Below are positions 35,868-45,233 of a stretch of DNA of 64,000 nucleotides, piece after piece. Both the position numbers and the translations under genes were made by a program. The notes beneath the pieces are model-generated. The model searched no databases, had not been told where the DNA came from, and saw only the letters and a list, made by a program, of their open reading frames with translations. The first letter of the stretch is position 1, and every line of letters begins with the position of its first letter. The stretch is from Endozoicomonas sp965196975 (GTDB taxonomy: Bacteria > Pseudomonadota > Gammaproteobacteria > Pseudomonadales > Endozoicomonadaceae): assembly GCF_965196975.1 (NCBI RefSeq), contig NZ_OZ239981.1, positions 2,976,001-3,040,000 on the forward strand, in the 5' to 3' direction.

Positions 35868-37466
35868 GTAACTATTCAGCACCCTTCATATAAATCTGGA
35901 ATTTTCTGATTTTTCGACCATCATCTTATACTCAATTTTTCTAACAAATCTCCAGTATGGAACCAGACTTCCCAGCTACTCCGTTTACCGAAGCTCTCCT
36001 TAAAGAGAATGAAGAGCTTCGGACCGAGAATGCGCTTTTACGGGAACGTTGCAGCGAACTGGAAGAAAGGGTTAATAAAAACAGTCAAAACAGTAGTAAG
36101 CCACCATCGTCAGATGGTTATCAAAAGCCCAGTAAAAAAGGGAGTGATAAAGGTGATACATCTTCCAAAGAAGCCCCCTGCTCCTCACAGGAAACACCGA
36201 ACCCCAAAAGCCTTAGACCATCTTCAGGCAATAAACCAGGTGGCCAGAAAGGTCATCAAGGCTCTTGTTTGAGACGTGTCGCCTTACCCGATTATGTCAG
36301 GCATCTGAAGGTTGAAAAATGTTGCTGTTGCCAGTCTTCGCTTATCGATATTAAACCCACCAAATACATTGAGCGACAGGTTTTTGATCCAGGTAGACCC
36401 GGAGAATTTGAAGTTACCGCGTACTGGGCAGACGTTAAAGTATGTCCTTGTGGTAAACGGAACACCGCTGAGTTTCCCCAAGGAGTGAAAGCCGCTGCTC
36501 AATACGGAGAAGTGACTCAGGCAATGGCTGTTCATTTAAACCAGTATCACTTCATCCCATATCACCGGGTGTCTGAGTATTTCAATACTATTTATTGCAT
36601 GAGTGTCAGCGCAGGCTCTGTTGCCAATTTTGTTGCCTATACCCATGAGAACCTGGCCTCTACTGAGCAGAGTATCCGCGATGCTTTACAAGAAAGTCCG
36701 GTTGCAGGAGCGGATGAAACTGGCATGCGGGTTGACGGTTCACTGTGGTGGTTACACATTATGCGAGATGACCAATGGACGCTTTACTACCTCTCAGAAA
36801 GGCGAGGTTGTGAAGCAATGGATGCAATGGGCATCCTGCTGACTTTTGCAGGCATTCTGGTTCACGATCATTGGAAGTCCTACTTTGCCTATGCGGCAGT
36901 GCATGTGCTTTGTAATGCCCATCATCTGAGAGAGCTTCAGGGAGTTGTCGATAGGGATGCGAATAAGCTGGCTCTGCGGCTGATGAAATTGCTTACGCTC
37001 TCCTGGCACTTCTGCAAGAAATACAAAGCAGCCGGTCTGACTCAAATGCCTGGTGCAATACAGCTTCGCATTGAGACGATATACGACCAAATCCTTCAAA
37101 GGGCTCTCACGAAGGAAACCGCTTATATGGAAAAACAACGACAGGTGCTTGGACGTAAGAAGGTCAGGAATACCAAGGCCTACAACCTGTTCAAAAGGCT
37201 TATTGAGTTTAAGGTTGAAACGTTGCGCTTCATGTCGGACTTTTCAATTCCCTTCGATAACAATGGCAGTGAACGTGATGCCAGGATGGCCAAACTTAAG
37301 CAGAAGATCTCAGGCTGCTTCAGAAGCGAAGACGGAGGTACCATGTTTACCCGAATCCGAAGCTATTTATCATCTGCTAAAAAGCAGGGGTTGAACATAT
37401 TTCAGGCGCTTCTTAAAGCGGTTCGAAATTACAACAATACGCCTTTGCTGGGTGCTGAATAGTTAC
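35868..37466 (+). mobile_element. IS66-family insertion sequence, copy 3
   Basis: This copy is again 1599 bp with 17-bp ends. It is flanked by the 8-bp duplication GTCAAATC at 35860-35867 and 37467-37474. It lies in a non-coding stretch between the HNH gene and recD2, so no gene is visibly broken. The spacing from copy 2 (same orientation) would allow deletion of the helicase and HNH genes by recombination. Confidence 0.95.
35957..37462 (+). CDS. IS66-family transposase (TnpC type), copy 3
   Basis: The 501-residue protein has the same sequence as copies 1 and 2, including all presumed DDE residues (ADETGMRV, VHDHWKSY, NNGSERDARM). The frame is intact. Confidence 0.95.
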   Translation: MEPDFPATPFTEALLKENEELRTENALLRERCSELEERVNKNSQNSSKPPSSDGYQKPSKKGSDKGDTSSKEAPCSSQETPNPKSLRPSSGNKPGGQKGHQGSCLRRVALPDYVRHLKVEKCCCCQSSLIDIKPTKYIERQVFDPGRPGEFEVTAYWADVKVCPCGKRNTAEFPQGVKAAAQYGEVTQAMAVHLNQYHFIPYHRVSEYFNTIYCMSVSAGSVANFVAYTHENLASTEQSIRDALQESPVAGADETGMRVDGSLWWLHIMRDDQWTLYYLSERRGCEAMDAMGILLTFAGILVHDHWKSYFAYAAVHVLCNAHHLRELQGVVDRDANKLALRLMKLLTLSWHFCKKYKAAGLTQMPGAIQLRIETIYDQILQRALTKETAYMEKQRQVLGRKKVRNTKAYNLFKRLIEFKVETLRFMSDFSIPFDNNGSERDARMAKLKQKISGCFRSEDGGTMFTRIRSYLSSAKKQGLNIFQALLKAVRNYNNTPLLGAE

Positions 37467-37661
37467 GTCAAATCTAAATTGTTCTGTCATTGAGTGAAAA
37501 ATGGTGTCACGTATTTCCAGCATAAATCAACACTGAAATTTATGAACACACATCGCCCTTGCCAGCTTCAGGCATAATTTGAATATCAAACAGCAGACGC
37601 AGCTCAACTAACCCAAAGACCATATACGTAGTAGCAAACTCCATGATCACTTTGCTCAAAC

Positions 37662-39857
37662 TTACAACAACCTCGCCTGCAGATTCGTCAACCGCCGGTT
37701 CGATTTCCGGTTTCGTGCCGCCATGCCCACTGCTTTGGGCTGCCCCACCAGCACCACCATCTTTTTGCCCCGGGTAACACCTGTGTAGAGCAGGTTCCTT
37801 TCCAGAAGCGTGAAGTGCTGCATGGCCATGGGGATCACCACACAAGGGTATTCGGAGCCCTGGCTTTTGTGAATGGTCGTGGCATAGGCCAGGGAGACTT
37901 CGTCCAGCTCATTGACCGGATACAAAACATCGCGGCCATCAAAATTAATAATCAGCTCACCCTCTTCAATATCAATGCTTTTTACCCGGCCAATGTCGCC
38001 ATTAAACACGTCTTTGTCGTAGTTATTGACCGTCTGAATCACCTTATCCCCCGGCGCATATGTCCAGCCATAGCGAGTAACCCGTGGATGAGCATCCGGG
38101 TTCAGGGCTTCCTGCAACGCCACATTCAAACTTCGAGCGCCTAAACCGCCCCGATTCATGGGGGCCAGCACCTGGATATCATTCAGTGGGTCAAACCCGA
38201 ATTTCTCTGGTAGTCGTCGGGTGACCACCGACATCAGCTTGGCAAACAGCTCTTCAGGTTCCTCGCCGGTTAAATAGAAAAAGTCGGTCTCCTCCCCTTT
38301 TTTCGTGACTTTGGGTACCTGCCCACGGTTAATGGCGTGAGAACCGGTAATAATCTGTGAAGTCGCCGCCTGCCGAAAAATTTCTGTTAATCTTGCCACC
38401 GGCACCTTACCCGATTCCATCAGGTCACTGAGAACAGAACCCGGCCCCACCGAAGGCAACTGATCCACATCCCCCACCAGCAACACCGCTGCCGAATCCG
38501 GCACGGCCCGCAACAGCTGATTCATCAGCACCACATCCACCATGGAGCACTCATCCACCACCAGAAGATCGGTTTCCAACGGGTTGTCAGCATTTCGTTT
38601 GAAATCAAAGGCAGACGGATCAAAATCCAATAACCGGTGAATCGTGGTGGCTTCCTGTCCTGTTGACTCAGAGAGTCGCTTGGCAGCCCTGCCGGTGGGT
38701 GCGCACAAGGTGACATCTACTCCCTTAGCAGCAATGATCTTGAGAATGCTGTTCACCACCGTGGTTTTCCCGACACCGGGGCCACCAGTGATGATGCAGA
38801 ACTTTTTCTGCACGGCCAGTGCAACGGCCTCTTTTTGCGAACCCGACAACGTTATCGCATTCTTTTCTTCCACCCAGGGAATGGCCTTCTCCATCTCAAT
38901 AGACGACCAGCTTGAGGTACCACTCAATAAACGATTCACATGGTTAGCCACGCCCAGCTCCGCCCGATAGAGCGGGGTCAGAAACAGGCAGGGCACCTCA
39001 TCAATGATTTCCGGCGTCAGCCGATCCTCGTTTACTTCACACTGGATCGCTTCCTTAATGGTGTCTTCAGGGATTTCCAACAGTTTTACCCCATCCATCA
39101 CCAATGACTGAAACGGCTGGGCGCAATGGCCATCGCCTGAGCACTCCTGTAACACATGGCGCACCCCGGCCTGAGCGCGAATCAACGAGACCCGGTCAAT
39201 GCCCAGTTGCATCGCCAGATCATCCGCCGTTTTAAACCCGATCCCGTGAATGTCCAGCGCTAACCGGTAGGGGTTCTCCTGAACTTTGGCCACGGACTCA
39301 TCGCCGTAAGTTTTATAGATCCGCACCGCTCTTGCCGTGCCAACACCGTGGGATTGCAGGAAAACCATAATTTCCCGAATCACCTTCTGCTCGGACCAGG
39401 CCGAAGTGATCTTCTCCCGCCGCTTCTTGCCGATGCCCTCCAGCTCCATCAGCCGTTCCGGGTTCGCTTCAATAATATCGAACACCTGCTCACCAAACGC
39501 TTTCACCAATCGTTTGGCAAAGTGTGGACCGATCCCTTTCACCATGCCCGAGCCGAGATACTTTTCAATGCCTTCTAGGGTATTCGGCGTGACGGTTTTA
39601 ATGTGTTTAACTTTGAATTGCACCCCATGCTTATGGTCGTTAAACCAGATGCCGCTGGCGTCAACAAACTCACCGGGCGTAATGGAGGGTGTACTGCCGG
39701 TCATGGTCACCAGCTCCCGCTGCCCTTTACACTTCACCCGAATCACAAAAAAGCCACTGGCTTCGCTGTGAAAGGTGACCCGCTCCACCGAACCCTGCAA
39801 GTGGACGACGGGTTGATGATCGGTGTGGCGCGGGCTATGTGCTGGAGTTATATCCAT
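37662..39857 (-). CDS. recD2: RecD2-type SF1 helicase
   Basis: The 731-residue protein has the RecD2 layout. An N-terminal OB-like domain comes first (about 1-90). Helix-hairpin-helix segments follow (LGSGMVKGIGPHFAKRL and LEGIGKKRREKI, about 100-160), then the helicase core with Walker A TGGPGVGKTTVV near residue 360. Later motifs are VDECSMVD, VGDVDQLPSVG and the C-terminal ATTIHKSQGSEYPCV and YTGVTRGKK. RecD2 is a 5'-3' DNA helicase found in many bacteria independently of RecBC and is thought to help DNA repair. It is divergent from the SNF2 gene. Confidence 0.92.
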   Translation of the reverse strand: MDITPAHSPRHTDHQPVVHLQGSVERVTFHSEASGFFVIRVKCKGQRELVTMTGSTPSITPGEFVDASGIWFNDHKHGVQFKVKHIKTVTPNTLEGIEKYLGSGMVKGIGPHFAKRLVKAFGEQVFDIIEANPERLMELEGIGKKRREKITSAWSEQKVIREIMVFLQSHGVGTARAVRIYKTYGDESVAKVQENPYRLALDIHGIGFKTADDLAMQLGIDRVSLIRAQAGVRHVLQECSGDGHCAQPFQSLVMDGVKLLEIPEDTIKEAIQCEVNEDRLTPEIIDEVPCLFLTPLYRAELGVANHVNRLLSGTSSWSSIEMEKAIPWVEEKNAITLSGSQKEAVALAVQKKFCIITGGPGVGKTTVVNSILKIIAAKGVDVTLCAPTGRAAKRLSESTGQEATTIHRLLDFDPSAFDFKRNADNPLETDLLVVDECSMVDVVLMNQLLRAVPDSAAVLLVGDVDQLPSVGPGSVLSDLMESGKVPVARLTEIFRQAATSQIITGSHAINRGQVPKVTKKGEETDFFYLTGEEPEELFAKLMSVVTRRLPEKFGFDPLNDIQVLAPMNRGGLGARSLNVALQEALNPDAHPRVTRYGWTYAPGDKVIQTVNNYDKDVFNGDIGRVKSIDIEEGELIINFDGRDVLYPVNELDEVSLAYATTIHKSQGSEYPCVVIPMAMQHFTLLERNLLYTGVTRGKKMVVLVGQPKAVGMAARNRKSNRRLTNLQARLL

Positions 39858-40276
39858 CAGGCACTCAGTTATTTTCTATGGTCGGGGAGAAATTCGTTAT
39901 CATTGATGATTTTATCAATGCTTTTTAATCAAGCGACAGAATAAAACGGTTATTTTTTCATGCTAACGAGAAGTAGAAGACAATGATCATCGGTTTGGTC
40001 TGGCCATTGTTGAGTTTGCGGATAACAGTAATACGTTAAACCGGTTCCAGCTAACCCCATGGGAACCCCTGCTTCTCAGCACCTGCCGCTCAGAAAGGTT
40101 ACGGCAGATGACGGATGAAAATGTTAGAGCGTGACGGGACGCGACCACAGCAATACAGTAATGATTATTGAACCCATGGCCGGTTTTTCTGTCTGACTGA
40201 ATGGCTCCATATCCATGGAACGATTTATTGTCCATAATTTCCGCACCCTACTCACTGAATAACGTTCACCGCACCA
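39858..40276. other. Divergent promoter region between recD2 and the SNF2 helicase gene
   Basis: About 420 bases separate the two divergent genes and should contain both promoters. Open frames here are short and lack recognisable features. No operator-like palindrome stood out. Confidence 0.45.
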
Positions 40277-43200
40277 ATGACCCAGCTTAATATTGACCTC
40301 AACCATATTTTCACTGCCGCCACCCTGCAAAGGGGGCGGGACTATTTTAAAAAGAATAAAGTCAGCAAGATTGAGCTGGATGATGAGGTTGAAAATGCGC
40401 TCTTTGGCCTGGTGAGAGGCAGTGGCCGAAAATCCTATGAGGTGGAGGTTTGCTTCTACGATCGTCCTGATGACCCGGAAGAGGATGCTATTGAGGGTTT
40501 CTGTTCCTGCCCGGTAGGCTATAACTGCAAACATACGGTGGCACTTCTGCTATCGGGGGAGCAACGGTTTGGTGCCAGGCGTCTTAATCAAATGCTGGAT
40601 GACAGCGAAGCCAGTTTACCGCCGTCCTCCACCTCCGCTGCTGAAATCGAAACGATCAGAAAATTGCTAAAGGAACAGTTTGGTAACTATCTTACTGCTG
40701 ATGCATTAGAAGCCGCGGTTGCCGATTTTTTTGGGAATGAGTATTCCGAAAGCATGGGATCCAAATCCCCAGAACAACTCGCCCAGCAACAGGCCAGAAA
40801 GCTGGAAGAGCAGAGAAATAACTGGTTAAGGCGGCTGGACATTGCCGTAAAAAACCGGGAAAGAGACGAAGCACAACAAGAAGAACAAGGCACCAACACC
40901 AATATTACCCTCTATGTTCTGGAAGAGAATTCCTATCAGGGTGGAGTGATCGTTCAAATTTGCCTCTCCCGCTATCTGAAAAAAGGCGGTTATGGCAAAC
41001 CCACCCCCTATAGAGGCGCTTACAACTGTATTCACAACAGCAACTGGCCCGCCAGTATGAACGACAATGACCGCCGTATTCTCAAGCTGGCCTACATCAA
41101 TAAACGGATTGATGTCTATCAGGGGAAAATCACGCTCGCTGGTGAGGAAGGGCATGAGTTACTGGAAAAAATCATGGCAACCGGTCGCTGTGTGGTGGGG
41201 CTTGAGTTGAAACTACCGGTTGTTCGTCAGTCGGCCATCAAGGGTGAAATCCGGTGGCAGTTGGATGAGCAGGGGCTGCAACGTCCTGAGCTGGTCAATG
41301 CCAGCAGTGGGCAGCCACTGCTGCTCATTCCTTCAGAGCCAGCCTGTTACCTTCAGCGACACCAGGACCTGTTTCACTGCGGTGACCTGACCGGGCTGCC
41401 TGATCCAACCTTGCTGGGACTTCTGCTGGATGCACCACCGCTGGATGAGGCAGGCATTGATATCACCAGCAAAACCCTGAAAGCTGTTTTTCATGACAAG
41501 GTGAATGACAAGAACAGCCCTAAAAAGAGCAAAAGCAGCGAAAGCCAGAAGAAAACGAGGATCCCGTTGCCGGAAAAGGTCTCCGTGCTCACGGTAACCC
41601 CAAAACCGCAACTGCTGCTGGACAGTATTCCCACCGGCAATAAGAAATCCGATGACCGGCTGGCCCGTGGACGGGTGAGCTTTGATTACAATGGCCAAAT
41701 AATACCCCTTGGCAGTAACCAGCAATCCCTTAAACCCACCAACGGCAGCCATCAGATCATCCCCCGGCAATCCGGTGCAGAGTATCTTGCGTTGGAACAG
41801 TTGCCCGACTTTATTGAACCGGCCCACGTCAGTCATATAGAAACGGTGCGGCAGGTGGCCGGGCTGGATATTCACGACTTGATTACCGGTGTATCCGGTA
41901 CTCAGTACCGTAACCGCTGGTTACGTTTTATGACCGATGCCCTGCCGGATCTGGAAGCGCAGGGTTGGACCATCGAGATTAATGACAACTTCCCCTTCCA
42001 GTTTGAAGCCATCTCGGATGATGACTGGTATGCCGAGCTGGACGAGTCTGAAAACAACTGGTTTAACCTGCGCCTCGGCATCACCATTGATGGCAAATCC
42101 ATCGACCTGTTGCCGCTGCTCGCTCGCCAGATCAACCAGCTGCCCACACTGGACGATCTGAAAGAGATGCCAGCGGACGCGCTGGTTCCCGTTGCCCTGC
42201 CCGGTGGTAAATTCATTCAGCTGCCCGCTGAACGTTTGAGACTGATTGCCGGAACCCTATTGGAACTCTTTGGTGACCGGCCATTAAATGAGTATCAGCT
42301 GCAGAATTACCATGCTGAAATCTGGCAGGAACTGTATGACCAGCTCGGCCTGCCCTGGGCCGGTGGTGAAAAGCTGCTGGCATTGAGTAAGAAGTTAAAA
42401 GCCTTCAAACGTCTCAAGAGTGCTAAACCGGCCAAAGAGCTGCAGGCGGAACTGCGCAGTTACCAGCAACATGGCCTTTCCTGGCTGCAGTTTCTGCGGG
42501 AGTATGGTCTGAACGGGATACTGGCTGACGACATGGGGCTGGGCAAAACCCTGCAAACCCTGGCTCATTTGCAATTGGAGAAAAAACGCCTCGGTGATCA
42601 ACTACCGCCGAGTATGGTGGTGTGCCCCACCAGCCTGCTCCATAACTGGCAGCAAGAGGCTAAGCGCTTTACGCCAGATTTGAAGGTGCATATTCATCAT
42701 GGTTCGAGTCGGGACAGCAAGGCAATAAAGGACACCGACCTGGTACTCACCAGCTACGGTGTTATTCAGCGGGATTTTGAACAACTGGCGAAAACCCGCT
42801 TCCATCTGCTGGCATTGGACGAAGCGCAGGCGGTGAAGAACCCCAATGCTAAAAGTGCCAAAGCCATTCGCTGTCTGGCGGCGGAACACAAACTCTGCCT
42901 GACCGGCACACCCATGGAAAACCACCTGGGCGAACTCTGGACACTGTTCGACTTCCTGATGCCCGGCTTTTTGGGAGCAAGAGACCAGTTTACCCGTTTT
43001 TATCGCACTCCCATTGAGCGGCATGGCAATCAACAACAGGCGAAAAAGCTGCAGAAACGGATAGCGCCGTTTATGTTACGCCGCAGTAAAGACCTGGTGG
43101 CGAAAGAGCTGCCCGCCAAAACCGAGATTATTCGCACCACGGTGCTGGATGGTAAGCAGCGGGACCTCTACGAAACCATTCGAGCCAGCATGGAAGCCCG

Positions 43201-43855
43201 GGTCCAAAAAGAAATCGAGAAAAAAGGCCTGGCCCGGTCACAGATTGTAATTCTTGACGCGCTGTTAAAGATGCGACAAGCCTGCTGTGACCCGTCACTG
43301 GTTAAACTGGAGCAGGCCGCCGACATTAAAGAGTCGGCCAAGCTCGACCTGTTGATGGATCTTGTCCTGCCCATGGTGGAAGAAGGTCGAAAAATACTCA
43401 TCTTCTCGCAGTTTACCAGCATGTTGTCGCTTATTGAGACGCGACTGGACAAAGCCAAGATCCCCTGGGTACAACTCACTGGCCAGACCCGCAATCGACA
43501 ACACCCCATTGACACCTTCCAGAAAGGCGATGCGCCGGTCTTTCTGATTAGCCTTAAAGCCGGTGGAACCGGCCTTAATCTCACCGCCGCTGATACCGTG
43601 ATACATTATGACCCCTGGTGGAACCCGGCAGCAGAAGATCAGGCCAGCGACCGGGCGCACCGCATCGGTCAAGACAAGCCCGTATTTGTCTACAAACTGG
43701 TCACCGAAGGTACGGTGGAGGAAAAAATCCAGGCATTGAAGGAAAAGAAAAAGGCCATTGCCGATGCCATCTACGGTGATGGAACCGGCAAGAAAAAACC
43801 GTCCATCACGGCTGAAGATCTCAATGTGCTCTTTGAGCCTTTGAAACAGGCTTAG
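40277..43855 (+). CDS. SNF2-family helicase with SWIM zinc finger (1192 aa)
   Basis: An N-terminal SWIM zinc finger is visible as CSCPVGYNCKH (residues about 76-86). A long middle region follows, then the SNF2 ATPase core: ILADDMGLGKTLQTL (Walker A, about 748-762), LALDEAQAVKN (DEAQ box, about 848), LTGTPMENHLGELW, ILIFSQFTSM and the final DRAHRIGQDKPVFVYKLV. Such proteins are ATP-driven translocases that remodel DNA-protein complexes. Similar SWIM-SNF2 proteins are common chromosomal genes in gammaproteobacteria and also occur in defence contexts, so neither role is assumed. The ATG start is followed directly by the helical N-terminus. Confidence 0.9.
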   Translation: MTQLNIDLNHIFTAATLQRGRDYFKKNKVSKIELDDEVENALFGLVRGSGRKSYEVEVCFYDRPDDPEEDAIEGFCSCPVGYNCKHTVALLLSGEQRFGARRLNQMLDDSEASLPPSSTSAAEIETIRKLLKEQFGNYLTADALEAAVADFFGNEYSESMGSKSPEQLAQQQARKLEEQRNNWLRRLDIAVKNRERDEAQQEEQGTNTNITLYVLEENSYQGGVIVQICLSRYLKKGGYGKPTPYRGAYNCIHNSNWPASMNDNDRRILKLAYINKRIDVYQGKITLAGEEGHELLEKIMATGRCVVGLELKLPVVRQSAIKGEIRWQLDEQGLQRPELVNASSGQPLLLIPSEPACYLQRHQDLFHCGDLTGLPDPTLLGLLLDAPPLDEAGIDITSKTLKAVFHDKVNDKNSPKKSKSSESQKKTRIPLPEKVSVLTVTPKPQLLLDSIPTGNKKSDDRLARGRVSFDYNGQIIPLGSNQQSLKPTNGSHQIIPRQSGAEYLALEQLPDFIEPAHVSHIETVRQVAGLDIHDLITGVSGTQYRNRWLRFMTDALPDLEAQGWTIEINDNFPFQFEAISDDDWYAELDESENNWFNLRLGITIDGKSIDLLPLLARQINQLPTLDDLKEMPADALVPVALPGGKFIQLPAERLRLIAGTLLELFGDRPLNEYQLQNYHAEIWQELYDQLGLPWAGGEKLLALSKKLKAFKRLKSAKPAKELQAELRSYQQHGLSWLQFLREYGLNGILADDMGLGKTLQTLAHLQLEKKRLGDQLPPSMVVCPTSLLHNWQQEAKRFTPDLKVHIHHGSSRDSKAIKDTDLVLTSYGVIQRDFEQLAKTRFHLLALDEAQAVKNPNAKSAKAIRCLAAEHKLCLTGTPMENHLGELWTLFDFLMPGFLGARDQFTRFYRTPIERHGNQQQAKKLQKRIAPFMLRRSKDLVAKELPAKTEIIRTTVLDGKQRDLYETIRASMEARVQKEIEKKGLARSQIVILDALLKMRQACCDPSLVKLEQAADIKESAKLDLLMDLVLPMVEEGRKILIFSQFTSMLSLIETRLDKAKIPWVQLTGQTRNRQHPIDTFQKGDAPVFLISLKAGGTGLNLTAADTVIHYDPWWNPAAEDQASDRAHRIGQDKPVFVYKLVTEGTVEEKIQALKEKKKAIADAIYGDGTGKKKPSITAEDLNVLFEPLKQA

Positions 43856-44205
43856 GAGTTATCAAAAGAGCGGCGATTCCGAACTTCCACCAGCATTAGA
43901 CCACTTCTAATGATCGGCAGCGGCAAAACAGTATCTCTCGTGTGATGAGTTTTCTCATGACGGAGGCTTGAGTTGTGTGCGATTGAAAATTTTACGTACG
44001 GTTATTAGGGTTTGGGTGGCAGTAATGTCATCCTGACTATTCGGAGGGAAGCAGATAAGTCCCCCCCTACAAGTGGAAATTCTCAAATGACAGCCCATTC
44101 TGTACTCGAAGATCCCCCCGGCAGATAACTGTTTTTACTGTCTTTCAATACGTAACTAAACCATGTCATTATCGATTGGCTTATGGATCAGGGAGAGTAA
44201 TAAGG
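43856..44205. other. Intergenic stretch
   Basis: No gene is supported in these 350 bases. There are G- and C-runs (CCCCCC-type near 44063 and 44115), but no clear terminator or repeat. Confidence 0.4.
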
Positions 44206-44838
44206 ATGACCGCTCAATTCTCCAGCCATCTTACGCTTGATGATGTGTCGTATAAAGTCACCGATGCAGAGCCTTTTCCAATATTTCATCCGAATATGCT
44301 GGACATCGACGTATCGCCCATGGGTACCTTTTGCTGGGCTGGCTATCTTGTCACTTATGAATGCAAAGAGGGTCAGCTATTTGCCCGATCAATGAATTTG
44401 GGTGTGTTCAAAGATGCACCAACAGTCAATGGTATTGAACCTGACCCACTGCCTGAGTGTGATGACCTGTCGCTGGCGTTGATGTTTGGCCACCGTTACA
44501 CCGATGTATGGCTGCCTCTTGACTATACAGGCGAAGTGCTTCTTGGGAATGATTGGATTGGCGATCTTGGCCGCGGCCATCACGGCAGCCCTCGATCAGT
44601 TGAGTTCAGTGAGATCAAGAAGGTTTTATTCTCAAAAGGCAAAATTCAGCAGATAACGGATGTCTCGGATCAGTATACAGAACAGCGACAAGCCTTGATC
44701 GAAGCGGAAGAAGAAAAGCGGGATAAAGCATGGGTTATTGAGGAGCGCAGGCGTCGAAGAATGCGCTTTAAGCGAAAGGTTCTGGGATTTTTTACCAGGA
44801 AAAAACAGCCTATGGCTACTCATCGAGATGACTGTTGA
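44206..44838 (+). CDS. Protein of unknown function with basic C-terminus (210 aa)
   Basis: The ATG at 44206 is preferred, with GGGAGAG eight bases before it; a TTG ten codons upstream is less likely. The first 150 residues look beta-rich and globular (LTLDDVSYKVTDAEPFPIFH, then GTFCWAGYLVTYECKEG). The last 50 form a charged helix with a very basic cluster (ERRRRRRMRFKRKV), which could bind nucleic acid or membrane. No known domain is recognised. It stands between helicase genes. Confidence 0.6.
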   Translation: MTAQFSSHLTLDDVSYKVTDAEPFPIFHPNMLDIDVSPMGTFCWAGYLVTYECKEGQLFARSMNLGVFKDAPTVNGIEPDPLPECDDLSLALMFGHRYTDVWLPLDYTGEVLLGNDWIGDLGRGHHGSPRSVEFSEIKKVLFSKGKIQQITDVSDQYTEQRQALIEAEEEKRDKAWVIEERRRRRMRFKRKVLGFFTRKKQPMATHRDDC

Positions 44839-45233
44839 TGCTTGATTATCATTAGGCCACCTCAAAGCAGCATTTCCGCACAAAGAAAGAGAAAGAAAAC
44901 AGCACAAGCCTTCAGCCCTGTTGCCATAAGGTTCCAAACCTCAGTCGTTCGTAAAACCGCATGCCACAAGGCGAACAGGTGCTGGCGTAGTGGTTCTACA
45001 TCAAAACCGTTCAACGAAACTGAAAGACGGCTTTACGAACTCGGAAAAGAATTGTTTGCTGATCTAACTCACCTCAAAAAAAAAGCATTTAATGTACACT
45101 CCTGATCCTGGGCAAACTGTTAGCCTCTATCTTCAGTAACAGGTACTGTTGTCACCCACAGGAAATTCAATAAAAGCTGTAGCCCATATGCTCTCTAACA
45201 GTCCCAGTACAAAGAGCAAGTTGCCAGGATGAC
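44839..45233. other. Stretch without a confident gene
   Basis: A plus-strand frame at 44842-45105 would encode 87 residues ending with a helical NETERRLYELGKELFADLTH segment. Its N-terminal half has the composition of non-coding DNA, so it may be a decayed gene end. No RNA or repeat is recognised. The promoter of the helicase pair probably lies at the right end. Confidence 0.35.
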
